Shown here: positions 1 to 8,730 of the stretch, piece by piece | Position numbering within the stretch: position 1 is the stretch's first letter | Layout of the letters: each line of letters starts with the position of its first letter | From: Poseidonibacter lekithochrous | Lineage (GTDB): Bacteria > Campylobacterota > Campylobacteria > Campylobacterales > Arcobacteraceae | DNA: 64,000 bases | Assembly (NCBI RefSeq): GCF_018861145.1 | Contig: NZ_JAHKQT010000017.1 | Span: forward strand, 280,557-344,556 | Direction: 5' to 3' | Notes under the pieces: generated by a model | Told to the model about the DNA's origin: nothing | The model's database searches: none | Seen by the model: the letters and a program-made list of their open reading frames with translations, nothing else | Made by a program: the position numbers and the translations under genes

Positions 1-1880
1 CTTTTACAAATAAAGCAGCTTCTGAAATGCGAGAAAGAGCTTATAGTTTAATAGATCAATCATCATTAAATACTCCCCCATTATTATGTACTTTTCATAA
101 ATTTGGATTATTATTTCTAAAATTTCATATGAGTGAATTAGGAAGAAAAAGCAATTTTATAATAATTGATACAGATGATAAAAAAAGAATCATAAAGTCA
201 ATAGATAAAGAAATCACAACAGCGCTTTTAGTTTCAGAGATTTCAAAATACAAAAATACATTAATTTCTCCAACAGAAGCCATTGCTGCTGCACAGTTAA
301 AACTATATCAACAAATTGCAATTGTATATCAAAAATATCAAGAGTATTTATTAAAAAATAATTTAGTTGATTTTGATGATTTATTATTACTTCCTTATGA
401 GATTTTAAAAAAGAATGAAAAACTAGCAGCTCAAACAAGCCAAAGATATCAATATATTATGGTTGATGAGTACCAAGATACAAATGAACTTCAATATAGA
501 TTATTAAGATTATTATGTTCAACTCATAACAACCTTTGTGTAGTTGGTGATGATGATCAAAGTATTTATGGTTGGAGAGGTGCTACTATTAAAAATATCT
601 TAAACTTTTCAAAAGATTTTGATGATACAAAAGTAGTAAAACTTGAAAAGAATTATAGATCAACAGATACAATATTAAATCATGCAAATCAACTAATTGA
701 ACATAATCGTGATAGATTAGGTAAAAAACTTGTAGGTACAAGAAAAAAAGGTGATTCAATAAAAGTTTATGAATCACATGATGAAAATGAAGAAACTAGA
801 AAATTAATTGATGATATTAAATCTTTATTAGATTTGGGAACTAGTGCAAAAGATATCGCTGTATTATTTAGAGTTAATGCACTTTCAAGATCACTTGAAG
901 AAGGCTTTAATAAAGCAGGATTAAACTATAAACTTGTAGGTGGTATGAAGTTCTATGAAAGAGCTGAAATAAAAGATTTAATAGCTTTCTTTAGAATACT
1001 TACAAATTCAAATGATAACTTCTCTTTAAAAAGAATTGTAAATAAACCAAAACGTGGTATTGGTAAAACTACAATAGATAAACTTGAAGCAAAATCAATA
1101 GAAACACAAAAACCTATTTTTCAACTTATTCAAGAATTAAGTCCTGATGAATTATCTACTGTTGTTGGTAAAAAGAACTCTAGAACATTAAAGGTATTTG
1201 AAGCTTCAATAATGGATTTAAAAGATATTTTAAATGAATCAAAAATGAAATTCTTAGACTCTTTTGAAGATACTTTTGATTATAGAGCATCATATGATAA
1301 TGTTCCTGATGGTTTTGAGAGACAAGGAAATGTTGATGAATTCTATGGATATATTAGAGATTACTTTATGCAAAATCCTCATTTAGAATTAAAAGACTTT
1401 TTAAATGAAATAGCATTAGAGAGTGAAAATGGTGAATATAATAGTGAAGCTATTTCTATGATGAGTATTCATGCTTCGAAAGGTTTAGAATTTAGGAATT
1501 TATTTATTATAGGACTAGAAGAAGGCTTTTTCCCTTTAACAGGGGATGGTTCTGATATTGAAGAAGAAAGAAGACTAGGCTATGTAGCAATTACTAGAGC
1601 AATGGATAGTTTGACATTATCATTTGTTCATTCAAGATTTTACAAAGGTAAACGAGCACTTTTACAAAAAAGTAGATTTTTAAGTGAATCTGGACTTATA
1701 AAAGGTTCTTTAACAATTGAAAAACATTCAGCATACAAAAAAGGTGATTTAATTCAACATAAGATTTTTGGTATGGGAAGAGTTCAAAAAGCGAATAAAG
1801 CTGGTAAAGACTATAAACTTACTATTAATTTTGGTGGAACATCAAGAGATATCTTATCATCTTTTGTTGAAAAAATATAA
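1..1880 (+). CDS. Rep/UvrD/PcrA-type superfamily 1 DNA helicase (5' partial)
   Basis: ATP-dependent 3'-5' DNA helicase of the UvrD/Rep family, acting in repair or replication restart. The reading frame is already open at base 3 (FTNKAASEM, motif Ia), so the start codon and Walker A lie outside the window and the internal ATG at 27 is not the start. Visible motifs are MVDEYQDT (motif II), VGDDDQSIYGWRG (III), LEKNYRST (IV), SIHASKGLEF (V) and GYVAITRA (VI), in normal order and spacing. The C-terminal tail (KKGDLIQHKIFGMGRV) resembles the PcrA/UvrD tail. Campylobacterota carry a rep-like helicase beside truB, which fits the neighbour 17 nt downstream. Rep, UvrD and PcrA cannot be told apart here. 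Confidence 0.95.
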   Translation, partial: FTNKAASEMRERAYSLIDQSSLNTPPLLCTFHKFGLLFLKFHMSELGRKSNFIIIDTDDKKRIIKSIDKEITTALLVSEISKYKNTLISPTEAIAAAQLKLYQQIAIVYQKYQEYLLKNNLVDFDDLLLLPYEILKKNEKLAAQTSQRYQYIMVDEYQDTNELQYRLLRLLCSTHNNLCVVGDDDQSIYGWRGATIKNILNFSKDFDDTKVVKLEKNYRSTDTILNHANQLIEHNRDRLGKKLVGTRKKGDSIKVYESHDENEETRKLIDDIKSLLDLGTSAKDIAVLFRVNALSRSLEEGFNKAGLNYKLVGGMKFYERAEIKDLIAFFRILTNSNDNFSLKRIVNKPKRGIGKTTIDKLEAKSIETQKPIFQLIQELSPDELSTVVGKKNSRTLKVFEASIMDLKDILNESKMKFLDSFEDTFDYRASYDNVPDGFERQGNVDEFYGYIRDYFMQNPHLELKDFLNEIALESENGEYNSEAISMMSIHASKGLEFRNLFIIGLEEGFFPLTGDGSDIEEERRLGYVAITRAMDSLTLSFVHSRFYKGKRALLQKSRFLSESGLIKGSLTIEKHSAYKKGDLIQHKIFGMGRVQKANKAGKDYKLTINFGGTSRDILSSFVEKI

Positions 1881-1897
1881 AGTTAAACTAGTTAATA

Positions 1898-2746
1898 ATG
1901 CAAAAAAGACTATATAATAAAGAACAATTAAATAAATTAGTGGTTGTCAAAAAACCAATTTTTACAAGTTCAAATTCATATTTAAATAAAATCAAAAGAA
2001 AATATAAAAATAAAAAAGCAGGTTTTAGTGGAACACTAGACCCCTTTGCTTGTGGATGTTTAATAGTAGCTTTTGGACAATATTCTAAACTATTTAAATA
2101 CCTAAGCAAGACTCCTAAAACATATAAAGCAGTTATTTGGTTAGGTGTTGAGTCAGATTCTTTTGATATTGAAAATGTAACAAGCATAAATGAAGCAAAA
2201 AAATTAGATAAACAAACAATAATAAAAGAGATTGAAAAGCTAAAAGGTGAAATAGAATATACTCCACCAAAGTTTTCAGCAAAAAAAATTGATGGAAAAA
2301 GAGCTTATGATTTAGCACGAGAAGGCATTGACTTTGAGATGAAAAAATCAATAATGAATATTATTGATACAAAGTTTGTAAATTATAATCATCCTTTTGT
2401 AACTTTTGAAGCAAGTGTTAGTGAAGGTTCATATATAAGATCATTAGCTCAAATATTATGTGAAAGATTAAATACAAATGGAACTTTATCTTATCTTGAA
2501 CGATTGAATGAAGGAAAATTCTTTTATGAAAATGAAAAAGATTTAGATCCTTTAGATTATTTAGATATTCCTATTAATAAGTATGAAGGTACAAAAGAGT
2601 GGTTATTTAATGGGAAAAAAATTTCTATTGATTATTTAGAAAAAAAACAAGATGGAAAATACTTAATTATTTTTGATGATTTTTTTAGTATTGTTGAAAT
2701 TATTGACAAAGAAGTTAATTACTTATTAAATAAGGTACTTAAATGA
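1898..2746 (+). CDS. truB: tRNA pseudouridine(55) synthase TruB
   Basis: Makes pseudouridine at position 55 of the tRNA T-loop. The N-terminal catalytic block is clear: KKP at residues 18-20, then GFSGTLDPFACG with the catalytic Asp at residue 48. SEGSYIRSLAQ near residue 180 is the second conserved TruB block. Length is 282 aa, close to the short TruB form. The ATG at 1898 has no good Shine-Dalgarno sequence, but the N-terminus has the usual spacing to the KKP motif. The stop overlaps the ispE start (ATGA), so the two are probably translationally coupled. In Campylobacter and Helicobacter csrA lies in this neighbourhood; it is absent here. Confidence 0.95.
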   Translation: MQKRLYNKEQLNKLVVVKKPIFTSSNSYLNKIKRKYKNKKAGFSGTLDPFACGCLIVAFGQYSKLFKYLSKTPKTYKAVIWLGVESDSFDIENVTSINEAKKLDKQTIIKEIEKLKGEIEYTPPKFSAKKIDGKRAYDLAREGIDFEMKKSIMNIIDTKFVNYNHPFVTFEASVSEGSYIRSLAQILCERLNTNGTLSYLERLNEGKFFYENEKDLDPLDYLDIPINKYEGTKEWLFNGKKISIDYLEKKQDGKYLIIFDDFFSIVEIIDKEVNYLLNKVLK

Positions 2747-3507
2747 ATACTTTTAAATCATATGCAAAAGTTAATATTTTTCTGAAAATTGCAGATAAAA
2801 GGGAAGGATATCATGAACTCATATCACGGTTTGTACGAGTTCATAATCTTTTTGATTGTATGTCATTTGTAAAAACTAATAAGAAGGCATTTGATATTAT
2901 AGGTAATTTTGGATGTAAATTAGAATCAAATACTGTATATAAAGCATACAATTTATTAAAAAACTATAATGGGGTTGAAGAATTTTTCAATATTTATAGT
3001 GTTAAAGTTGAAAAAAATATACCAGAATTTGCGGGATTAGGTGGTGGAAGCTCGAATGCTGCTACTTTTTTGATTATGGTAAACAAATATTGTGAGTTAA
3101 ATTTATCAAAAGATGATCTTTGTAAAATTGCTGTGCAAGTTGGAGCGGATGTACCTTTCTTTATTTATGAATATGATAGTGCTAATGTTACTGGAATTGG
3201 TGAAATTGTAGAAAAATTTGATGAAGATATTTTAGATATAGAAACAATTACTCCGAATATACAATGTGATACAGGTGAAATATTTAGAATTTTTAGAGAA
3301 AAATTTTATAAACAAATTCAAAAAGATGAAGCAAAACGACTCTTATCTATGAACTCTTTAGATATTCTAAATGAGTTTAATATATATGACGCAAACGATT
3401 TATATGAACCCGCAATTACTTCAAAGCCAGAATTAAAAGCTTTTGCAAAGAAAAACTGGTATTTTAGTGGTAGTGGAAGTTCATTTTTTAAGGTAAATAA
3501 TGGCTAA
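2743..3507 (+). CDS. ispE: 4-diphosphocytidyl-2-C-methyl-D-erythritol kinase IspE
   Basis: GHMP-family kinase that phosphorylates the 2-hydroxyl of CDP-methylerythritol in the MEP isoprenoid pathway; ispH of the same pathway lies at 31359-32195. The N-terminal [12 protein letters not shown] and the ATP-binding [15 protein letters not shown] (around residues 97-111) are diagnostic, and the C-terminal [10 protein letters not shown] is the third GHMP motif. 254 aa is within the family range. It overlaps truB by 4 nt and smpB by 8 nt, which indicates one transcript. Confidence 0.95.
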   Translation: MNTFKSYAKVNIFLKIADKREGYHELISRFVRVHNLFDCMSFVKTNKKAFDIIGNFGCKLESNTVYKAYNLLKNYNGVEEFFNIYSVKVEKNIPEFAGLGGGSSNAATFLIMVNKYCELNLSKDDLCKIAVQVGADVPFFIYEYDSANVTGIGEIVEKFDEDILDIETITPNIQCDTGEIFRIFREKFYKQIQKDEAKRLLSMNSLDILNEFNIYDANDLYEPAITSKPELKAFAKKNWYFSGSGSSFFKVNNG

Positions 3508-3976
3508 GAAAAAAGAAGAAAAAAAGAATTTAGTATTTAAAAATAAAAAAGCTTTTCATGATTTTACAATTATGGAATCAATGGAAGCTGGTATTGTTCT
3601 TGAAGGTAGTGAAGTAAAAGCTTTAAGAGAAGGTAGAGCAAACCTAAAAGATTCATTTGTTCGTATTGTAAAAGGTGAGGTGTTCTTATTTAATATGCAT
3701 ATTTCTCATTTAAGTACAGCTCATACTACTTATCGACCTGATGAAAGAAGAGAGAGAAAACTTCTTTTACATAGTAAACAGATTGAAAAGTTATTTGTAA
3801 AAGTTACTAAAGATGGTATTTCTATTGTTCCTTTGAAAATGTATTTCAATGATAGAAATAAAGTAAAAGTACAAATAGCAACAGCTGAAGGTAAAAAACT
3901 TCATGATAAAAGAGAAGATTTAAAGAAAAAAACTATGCAAAGAGAGACTCAAATAGCTATTAAAAATTGGAAATAA
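3500..3976 (+). CDS. smpB: SsrA (tmRNA)-binding protein SmpB
   Basis: Binds tmRNA and delivers it to stalled ribosomes for trans-translation. The fold signature is complete: [29 protein letters not shown], then [10 protein letters not shown], and a basic C-terminal tail beginning [13 protein letters not shown] that enters the mRNA channel. 158 aa is normal. It overlaps ispE by 8 nt and ends the helicase-truB-ispE-smpB unit. An AT-rich hairpin about 37 nt downstream may end transcription. The tmRNA gene ssrA is not in the window. Confidence 0.96.
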   Translation: MAKKKEEKKNLVFKNKKAFHDFTIMESMEAGIVLEGSEVKALREGRANLKDSFVRIVKGEVFLFNMHISHLSTAHTTYRPDERRERKLLLHSKQIEKLFVKVTKDGISIVPLKMYFNDRNKVKVQIATAEGKKLHDKREDLKKKTMQRETQIAIKNWK

Positions 3977-4440
3977 TTATATTATATTATTACTCTACTT
4001 TAATAGCTTCTACAAGACAAAAAATAATTATTTTTTGCCTTGAATGAAATTCAAAATAAAATAAAATAAACATAGAAATATAAATTATATAAAAAAAATA
4101 GAAATTATTAACTATTTTAAATTATTTTAATTTTGATAATTAGTATGATTATACTATAGCCTGAGTATAGCTAAATAGGACAAAAAGTATCTCTTTTAAG
4201 AAAATAACTCATTTGATACATTATAAGTCTAGATTATAATTATCAGAATAATAAGAAATGATAGGATAAAAACAAAATTTATAATTATAATCATTATTTT
4301 ACTTAGCCTGATTATTATTTTTTATTAAATTTAATTCTTAAATTGTACTAAAATTAAGTAAAAATTTAGAGCACTTTAGTTAATATCAATCCATAAGTGA
4401 CGTATTGTGACTTGTATATAAAATTAGTAGGAGGAGATTG
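3977..4440. other. 464-bp gene-free region between smpB and ccoN
   Basis: Very AT-rich, with no ORF of note and no tRNA- or tmRNA-like GC stems. It holds an inverted repeat at 4013-4042, a small one at 4040-4054 (TTGAA/TTCAA) and another around 4153-4176 (CTATA/TATAG). The cbb3 promoter must lie here, but no convincing -10/-35 pair at sensible distance from ccoN could be chosen. The last 15 nt carry a strong ribosome binding site (TAGGAGGAG) for ccoN. Confidence 0.6.
4013..4042. terminator. AT-rich palindrome downstream of smpB, possible terminator
   Basis: Outer arms CAAG/CTTG enclose, after one mismatch, a perfect 20-bp palindrome at 4018-4037 (CAAAAAATAA and its complement). It lies 37 nt after smpB and has internal T and A runs on both strands. 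It could be a weak intrinsic terminator or a protein-binding palindrome. Confidence 0.45.
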
Positions 4441-5907
4441 ATGCAAAACGGTGCACAAATTGAGTACGATTACTCAGTTGCAAAAGCCTTTACATTTGCA
4501 ACAATTTTGTTTGGTATCATAGGTATGACAATTGGTGTTGTACTTGCGTTTCAATTGGCGTTTCCTGAGTTAAATAACTTAGCTGGGGAGTATGGTACAT
4601 TTAGTAGATTAAGACCTTTACACACTAATGGTGTTGCATTTGGTTTTACTTTAAGTGGTGTTTTTGCTGGATGGTATTACATTGGGCAAAGAGTATTAAA
4701 AGTTTCTTTAAAAGAATCTCCATTTTTAATGGGTGTTGCAAAATTACATTTTGCACTTTATTTTATCACTATTCTTTTAGCCGTAGTAACTCTATTTATG
4801 GGTTATACTACATCTAAAGAGTATGCTGAATTAGAATGGCCATTAGATATCTTAGTTGTTGTATGGTGGGTTTTATGGGGAGTATCAATCTTTGGACTAA
4901 TTGGAATTAGAAGAGAAAGAACTCTATATATTTCATTATGGTACTTCATTGCTACTTTTATTGCAATTGCAATGTTATATTTATTTAATAACATGGAAGT
5001 TCCAACTGCATTAGTATCAGGATATGGTTCATGGATGCATTCTGTTTCTATGTATGCAGGTACAAATGATGCGTTAGTACAATGGTGGTATGGACACAAT
5101 GCTGTTGCATTCGTTTTCACAACTCCAATTATTGCATTAATTTATTATTTCCTACCAAAAGAATCTGGTCAAAATGTTTATTCATATAAACTTTCGATCT
5201 TAGCTTTCTGGGGATTAATGTTTGTTTATTTATGGGCTGGTGGTCACCACCTTCTTTATTCAACTGTTCCTGACTGGATGCAAACTATGGGTTCTGTAAT
5301 GTCAGTTGTATTAATCTTACCATCATGGGGATCTGCTATTAATATGCTTTTAACTATGAAAGGTGAATGGCAACAGTTACAAACTAATACACTAATTAAG
5401 TTTATGGTATTAGCATCAACATTCTATATGTTATCAACTATTGAAGGTCCTATTCAAGCGATCAAATCAGTAAATGCAATTGCGCACTTTACAGATTGGA
5501 TTCCAGGTCACGTTCATGATGGTGTTTTAGGATGGGTTGTATTTATGATTATGGCTTCATTATTCCATATGGTTCCAAGAATGTATAAAAGAGAACTTTA
5601 TTCTAAATCATTAATGGATACACAATTCTGGTTACAAACTACAGGTATCGTTTTATACTTTACTTCTATGTGGATTGCAGGTATTACTCAAGGTATGATG
5701 TGGAGAGCATATGATGAATATGGTTCTTTAGTTTATTCATTCATTGATACAGTAACTGTATTACAACCATATTATACAATTAGAGCAGTTGGTGGGTTAT
5801 TGTACCTTATTGGATTCTTTATGTTTGCATTTAATATTTATAAAACTATTAAATGTGGAAGAGTACTTGATAAAGAACCAACAAACGCTACGCCTGTAGC
5901 TGCGTAA
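4441..5907 (+). CDS. ccoN: Cytochrome c oxidase cbb3-type, subunit I CcoN
   Basis: Catalytic heme-copper subunit of the high-affinity cbb3 terminal oxidase in the inner membrane; reduces O2 to water and pumps protons. 488 aa with about 12 hydrophobic segments. Heme and CuB histidines are in conserved contexts: RPLHTNG, WWYGHNAV, AGGHHLLY and GHVHDGVLGW. A TTG at 4438 directly precedes the ATG at 4441; the ATG is preferred because TAGGAGGAG lies 6-7 nt upstream. It is followed after 14 nt by ccoO. First gene of the operon after a 464-bp gene-free region. Confidence 0.98.
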   Translation: MQNGAQIEYDYSVAKAFTFATILFGIIGMTIGVVLAFQLAFPELNNLAGEYGTFSRLRPLHTNGVAFGFTLSGVFAGWYYIGQRVLKVSLKESPFLMGVAKLHFALYFITILLAVVTLFMGYTTSKEYAELEWPLDILVVVWWVLWGVSIFGLIGIRRERTLYISLWYFIATFIAIAMLYLFNNMEVPTALVSGYGSWMHSVSMYAGTNDALVQWWYGHNAVAFVFTTPIIALIYYFLPKESGQNVYSYKLSILAFWGLMFVYLWAGGHHLLYSTVPDWMQTMGSVMSVVLILPSWGSAINMLLTMKGEWQQLQTNTLIKFMVLASTFYMLSTIEGPIQAIKSVNAIAHFTDWIPGHVHDGVLGWVVFMIMASLFHMVPRMYKRELYSKSLMDTQFWLQTTGIVLYFTSMWIAGITQGMMWRAYDEYGSLVYSFIDTVTVLQPYYTIRAVGGLLYLIGFFMFAFNIYKTIKCGRVLDKEPTNATPVAA

Positions 5908-5921
5908 GAAAAGGAGAAAAT

Positions 5922-6605
5922 ATGTTTCATTGGTTTGAACAAAGACCGTTTTTCTTTGCGGTACTAGTATTCGTGTTTGTTGCATTTGCAGGTATTATTG
6001 AAATTATTCCAGATTTTGCAAAACAAAGTAGACCTACTGTTGGTACTAAACCTTATTCAGTTTTAGAACTAGCTGGTAGACAAGTTTATATTAAAGATTC
6101 GTGTAATGCTTGTCATTCACAATTAATTAGACCATTTAAATCAGAAACTGATAGATATGGTATGTATTCATTATCTGGTGAGTATGCTTATGATAGACCA
6201 TTCTTATGGGGATCAAAAAGAACTGGACCAGATTTAATGAGAGTTGGTAATTATAGAACTACTGACTGGCATGAAAATCACATGATGGATCCAGCATCTG
6301 TTGTACCTGGAACTGTTATGCCAGCATATCCTCATCAATTTGAGAATATTGTTGATTTAGATACAGCATATGCTGAAGCTTATACAGTTAAAACTGTTTT
6401 TGCTACTCCATATGATCAAGATTTAGATGGTGATGGTAAAATTGACGTTGAGCTAGGTGAGCATGCAACTGCGATTGCAAAAGCAAAAGCTGATGCACAA
6501 CTTATTGCAGCTGATATGAAAAACAAAGCTGTAAAAGATGCTGTTGCAAATGGTCAGATTCCTGAAATAGTTGCATTAATTGCATATTTAAATTCTTTAA
6601 AATAA
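5922..6605 (+). CDS. ccoO: Cytochrome c oxidase cbb3-type, monoheme subunit CcoO
   Basis: Membrane-anchored monoheme cytochrome c that passes electrons to CcoN. One N-terminal membrane anchor (about residues 9-30), heme c motif CNACH at residues 61-65, then QLIRPF and the RTGPDLMRVG and PGTVMPAYP blocks typical of CcoO, which provide the distal Met. 227 aa. A good ribosome binding site (AAGGAG) precedes the ATG. Sits 14 nt after ccoN and 11 nt before ccoQ. Confidence 0.97.
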   Translation: MFHWFEQRPFFFAVLVFVFVAFAGIIEIIPDFAKQSRPTVGTKPYSVLELAGRQVYIKDSCNACHSQLIRPFKSETDRYGMYSLSGEYAYDRPFLWGSKRTGPDLMRVGNYRTTDWHENHMMDPASVVPGTVMPAYPHQFENIVDLDTAYAEAYTVKTVFATPYDQDLDGDGKIDVELGEHATAIAKAKADAQLIAADMKNKAVKDAVANGQIPEIVALIAYLNSLK

Positions 6606-6616
6606 GAGGTTAATAA

Positions 6617-6835
6617 ATGGATTATGAAACATTATTGAACATACAAGGTTATGCAAAGTTCTTTTTAATTTTATTTGTATTTGTTGTATTTTATTCTTAT
6701 GCTTATTCAATATATAAAAGGGATAAAACTGGTGAAACAGATTTTGAGAAGTATTCGAACCTTGTTCATGATGATTCATCATCCTCTTCTCCTCTTGAAG
6801 AAAGAACAAATGATATAGATAACAAGGAGAAATAG
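6617..6835 (+). CDS. ccoQ: cbb3-type oxidase small subunit CcoQ
   Basis: 72-residue protein with one transmembrane helix (about residues 12-31) followed by a charged cytoplasmic tail containing YSIYKRDKTGETDFEKY, a typical CcoQ tail, and ending in a Ser/Glu-rich stretch. CcoQ stabilises the cbb3 complex rather than taking part in catalysis. Position between ccoO and ccoP, 1 nt from the latter, supports the call more than sequence does, because the family is poorly conserved. Confidence 0.85.
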   Translation: MDYETLLNIQGYAKFFLILFVFVVFYSYAYSIYKRDKTGETDFEKYSNLVHDDSSSSSPLEERTNDIDNKEK

Positions 6836-6836
6836 T

Positions 6837-7724
6837 ATGAAATCTATGGTTATAGGTGGAATTATTCTTGTCATCGCATTAATAGCAGGAACTTACTTTG
6901 CGGCAGGTGATGCTTTTATCGGTGACGATTATATTAATAGTTTAACAATGTTAGGTGCTATTGCGATTATTGTAATTACAGTATTCACAACACTTAAATA
7001 TGTTAACCAAATGAAAAATGATACGGCTAGTGGTGAATTAAAAGATGAAAATTGGGACGGAATTGGGGAATACCAAAATAATGTTCCAACAGGTTGGGCT
7101 ATTGCATTTATTGGAACAATTATTTGGATGTTCTGGTATATGACTATTGGTTATCCAATTAACAGCTTTTCACAAATTGGTCAATGGAATGAAGAAGCAT
7201 TAGATTACAATGCTAAGTTTGAAAAGAAATGGGAAAACCCTTCTACTGAAACTTTAGAAGCAATGGGTCAATCTACATTCTTAGTTCAGTGTTCACCTTG
7301 TCATGGTGTTGATGCTGAAGGTATTGAAGGTAAGGCACAAGATTTAACTAAAAGAATGGCAAAAGAACAAGTTATTCACATTATTAATAATGGTTCTAAT
7401 AGTTTAAAAACTGCATATCCTGGGGGAATGCCAGCTGGCATGGCTTTTGGACCCGATGTTGAAATAATTGCTGATTATGTTGCTGGTGGATTTAAAGGTG
7501 AACAACCTGCTGCTTACGCTACTTGTGCAGGATGTCACGGTGCAGATGGAAAAGGTATGCCTTATGTTGCTCCAAATATTAGAGAATATGATGATGCACT
7601 TGTAATTGCTGTGTTAAAAGATGGGAAAAAATCAAATATTGGTACAATGCCAAGTTTTGATGGAAGACTAAATGAAACACAACAAAAAGCTCTTGCTGCA
7701 TACTTAAGAAGTTTAGGAGAGTAA
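6837..7724 (+). CDS. ccoP: Cytochrome c oxidase cbb3-type, diheme subunit CcoP
   Basis: Diheme cytochrome c subunit that accepts electrons from the bc1 complex or soluble cytochromes. 295 aa: two N-terminal hydrophobic segments, a third (GWAIAFIGTIIWMFWYMTIGYP) leading into the periplasmic part, then heme motifs CSPCH at 152-156 and CAGCH at 230-234. The downstream methionines GGMPAGM and GTMPSF are probable axial ligands. The N-terminal extra helices are usual for Campylobacterota CcoP. It ends 1 nt before the DUF4006 gene. Confidence 0.97.
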   Translation: MKSMVIGGIILVIALIAGTYFAAGDAFIGDDYINSLTMLGAIAIIVITVFTTLKYVNQMKNDTASGELKDENWDGIGEYQNNVPTGWAIAFIGTIIWMFWYMTIGYPINSFSQIGQWNEEALDYNAKFEKKWENPSTETLEAMGQSTFLVQCSPCHGVDAEGIEGKAQDLTKRMAKEQVIHIINNGSNSLKTAYPGGMPAGMAFGPDVEIIADYVAGGFKGEQPAAYATCAGCHGADGKGMPYVAPNIREYDDALVIAVLKDGKKSNIGTMPSFDGRLNETQQKALAAYLRSLGE

Positions 7725-7725
7725 G

Positions 7726-7989
7726 ATGGCTGGAAATACACAAATGAACGAAAACGAAAGAGGAATCTTTAAGTTAAGTGGTATTACTGGTATGTTAATA
7801 GCAACTGTGTTATTATTAACAATATTAGTTGTATTAACTATTAGTGGTATTAAAGTACAACAAGATCAATCAACTAATTTTTATAAAATTAACCAAGATA
7901 TTAATGGTTTAACTTCAGGAAGTGTTTTCTCTGATAGAAAACAAAATACTCCAGAAGAACAAAATAAAAATTATATTAATGCTAAATAA
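7726..7989 (+). CDS. DUF4006 family membrane protein
   Basis: 87 aa with one strong transmembrane helix (around residues 21-44) after a polar N-terminus containing NENERGIFKLSGITGM, and a polar C-terminal part likely in the periplasm. The family occurs directly after ccoP in Campylobacterota; its function is not known to me. The start is 1 nt after the ccoP stop, so it is almost certainly cotranscribed and coupled. A role as an accessory subunit or assembly factor of the oxidase is an inference from position only. Confidence 0.85.
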   Translation: MAGNTQMNENERGIFKLSGITGMLIATVLLLTILVVLTISGIKVQQDQSTNFYKINQDINGLTSGSVFSDRKQNTPEEQNKNYINAK

Positions 7990-8000
7990 AAGGAGCTAAG

Positions 8001-8093
8001 ATGGAAAGAATTATAGGATTATTACTAGTAGTATCTGCAGTTATGACTTTATATTTTAGCTTTTTTAACGACGCAAAAATATTTATAGGTTAA
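8001..8093 (+). CDS. 30-residue single-span membrane protein in the cbb3 operon
   Basis: A very short ORF, MERIIGLLLVVSAVMTLYFS then FFNDAKIFIG, with a strong ribosome binding site (AAGGAG, 5 nt before the ATG). It starts 11 nt after the DUF4006 stop and ends 1 nt before the next ATG, so it fills its gap exactly. Nearly the whole chain is one hydrophobic helix with a short polar tail. Size and setting recall small oxidase subunits such as CydX or CcoM, but no homology is claimed. Confidence 0.7.
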   Translation: MERIIGLLLVVSAVMTLYFSFFNDAKIFIG

Positions 8094-8094
8094 A

Positions 8095-8730
8095 ATGAAG
8101 ACTATTAAAAATTTAAAAATGGGAGTGATTTTTTCACTCCTATTTTTTTTATCACAAAATATATTAGCAGATGAGTTTATCTTAAGTGATGATGGATTAA
8201 TTGATCCACGAGCGCAAGAAAAAATTACTCAAATAGGGTTAGAATCTAAAGAAAAATTAGGTGTAAATATTTACCTTTATGTGAAATCTACTTATGGCCT
8301 AGGTGATAAGATCAAAGGTAAAGATAAGATTATCTATCTAAAAAATCATGAATCAAAAGTATTGGAAAATTTAAAAAAACCATATGCATTAATGACTATG
8401 GCTATTGATGAGCAACATGTAAATCTGATAGTTAGTAAGAGTTTAGAAAAGATTATTGATAAAGATGATATTTTAGATGGATATGTAGTTCCTTTATTAG
8501 CATCAAAAGATAAAAATACCTTATTTGCTAAAGTAAGTGCTGCTACATTAAATGGATATGCTGCAATTGCAGATATAATTGCAGATGAAAAAAATATTAA
8601 ATTAGAAACAAGTATTGGAAGTCAAGGTAAAATAGCTAGTACAATTTGGAGAGTAATGATGTATACTCTTGTTGTAATTGGGATACTTGCTTATACTTTT
8701 GTAGTTTTAAGAGAAAAGAGAAGAAAATAG
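8095..8730 (+). CDS. TPM-domain-like periplasmic membrane-anchored protein
   Basis: 211 aa. An N-terminal signal peptide (to about residue 25, ending LADE) is followed by a domain beginning DDGLIDPRAQEKITQI that resembles the start of TPM domains (found in Psb32 and Rv0431-type proteins), including a GVNIYLYV strand. One C-terminal transmembrane helix (about 186-205) ends in basic residues RREKRRK-like. The topology is a periplasmic domain tethered by its C-terminus. It starts 1 nt after the 30-residue ORF and abuts the FixH-like gene. A function in cbb3 assembly or copper handling is plausible only from context. Confidence 0.65.
   Translation: MKTIKNLKMGVIFSLLFFLSQNILADEFILSDDGLIDPRAQEKITQIGLESKEKLGVNIYLYVKSTYGLGDKIKGKDKIIYLKNHESKVLENLKKPYALMTMAIDEQHVNLIVSKSLEKIIDKDDILDGYVVPLLASKDKNTLFAKVSAATLNGYAAIADIIADEKNIKLETSIGSQGKIASTIWRVMMYTLVVIGILAYTFVVLREKRRK

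Noticed and set aside
3977-4440. tmRNA gene next to smpB
   Set aside because: No GC-rich acceptor stem, no CCA-type end and no tag-like ORF in the region.
4803-5120. 105-residue open frame antisense to ccoN
   Set aside because: Antisense of a conserved membrane subunit, no start signals.
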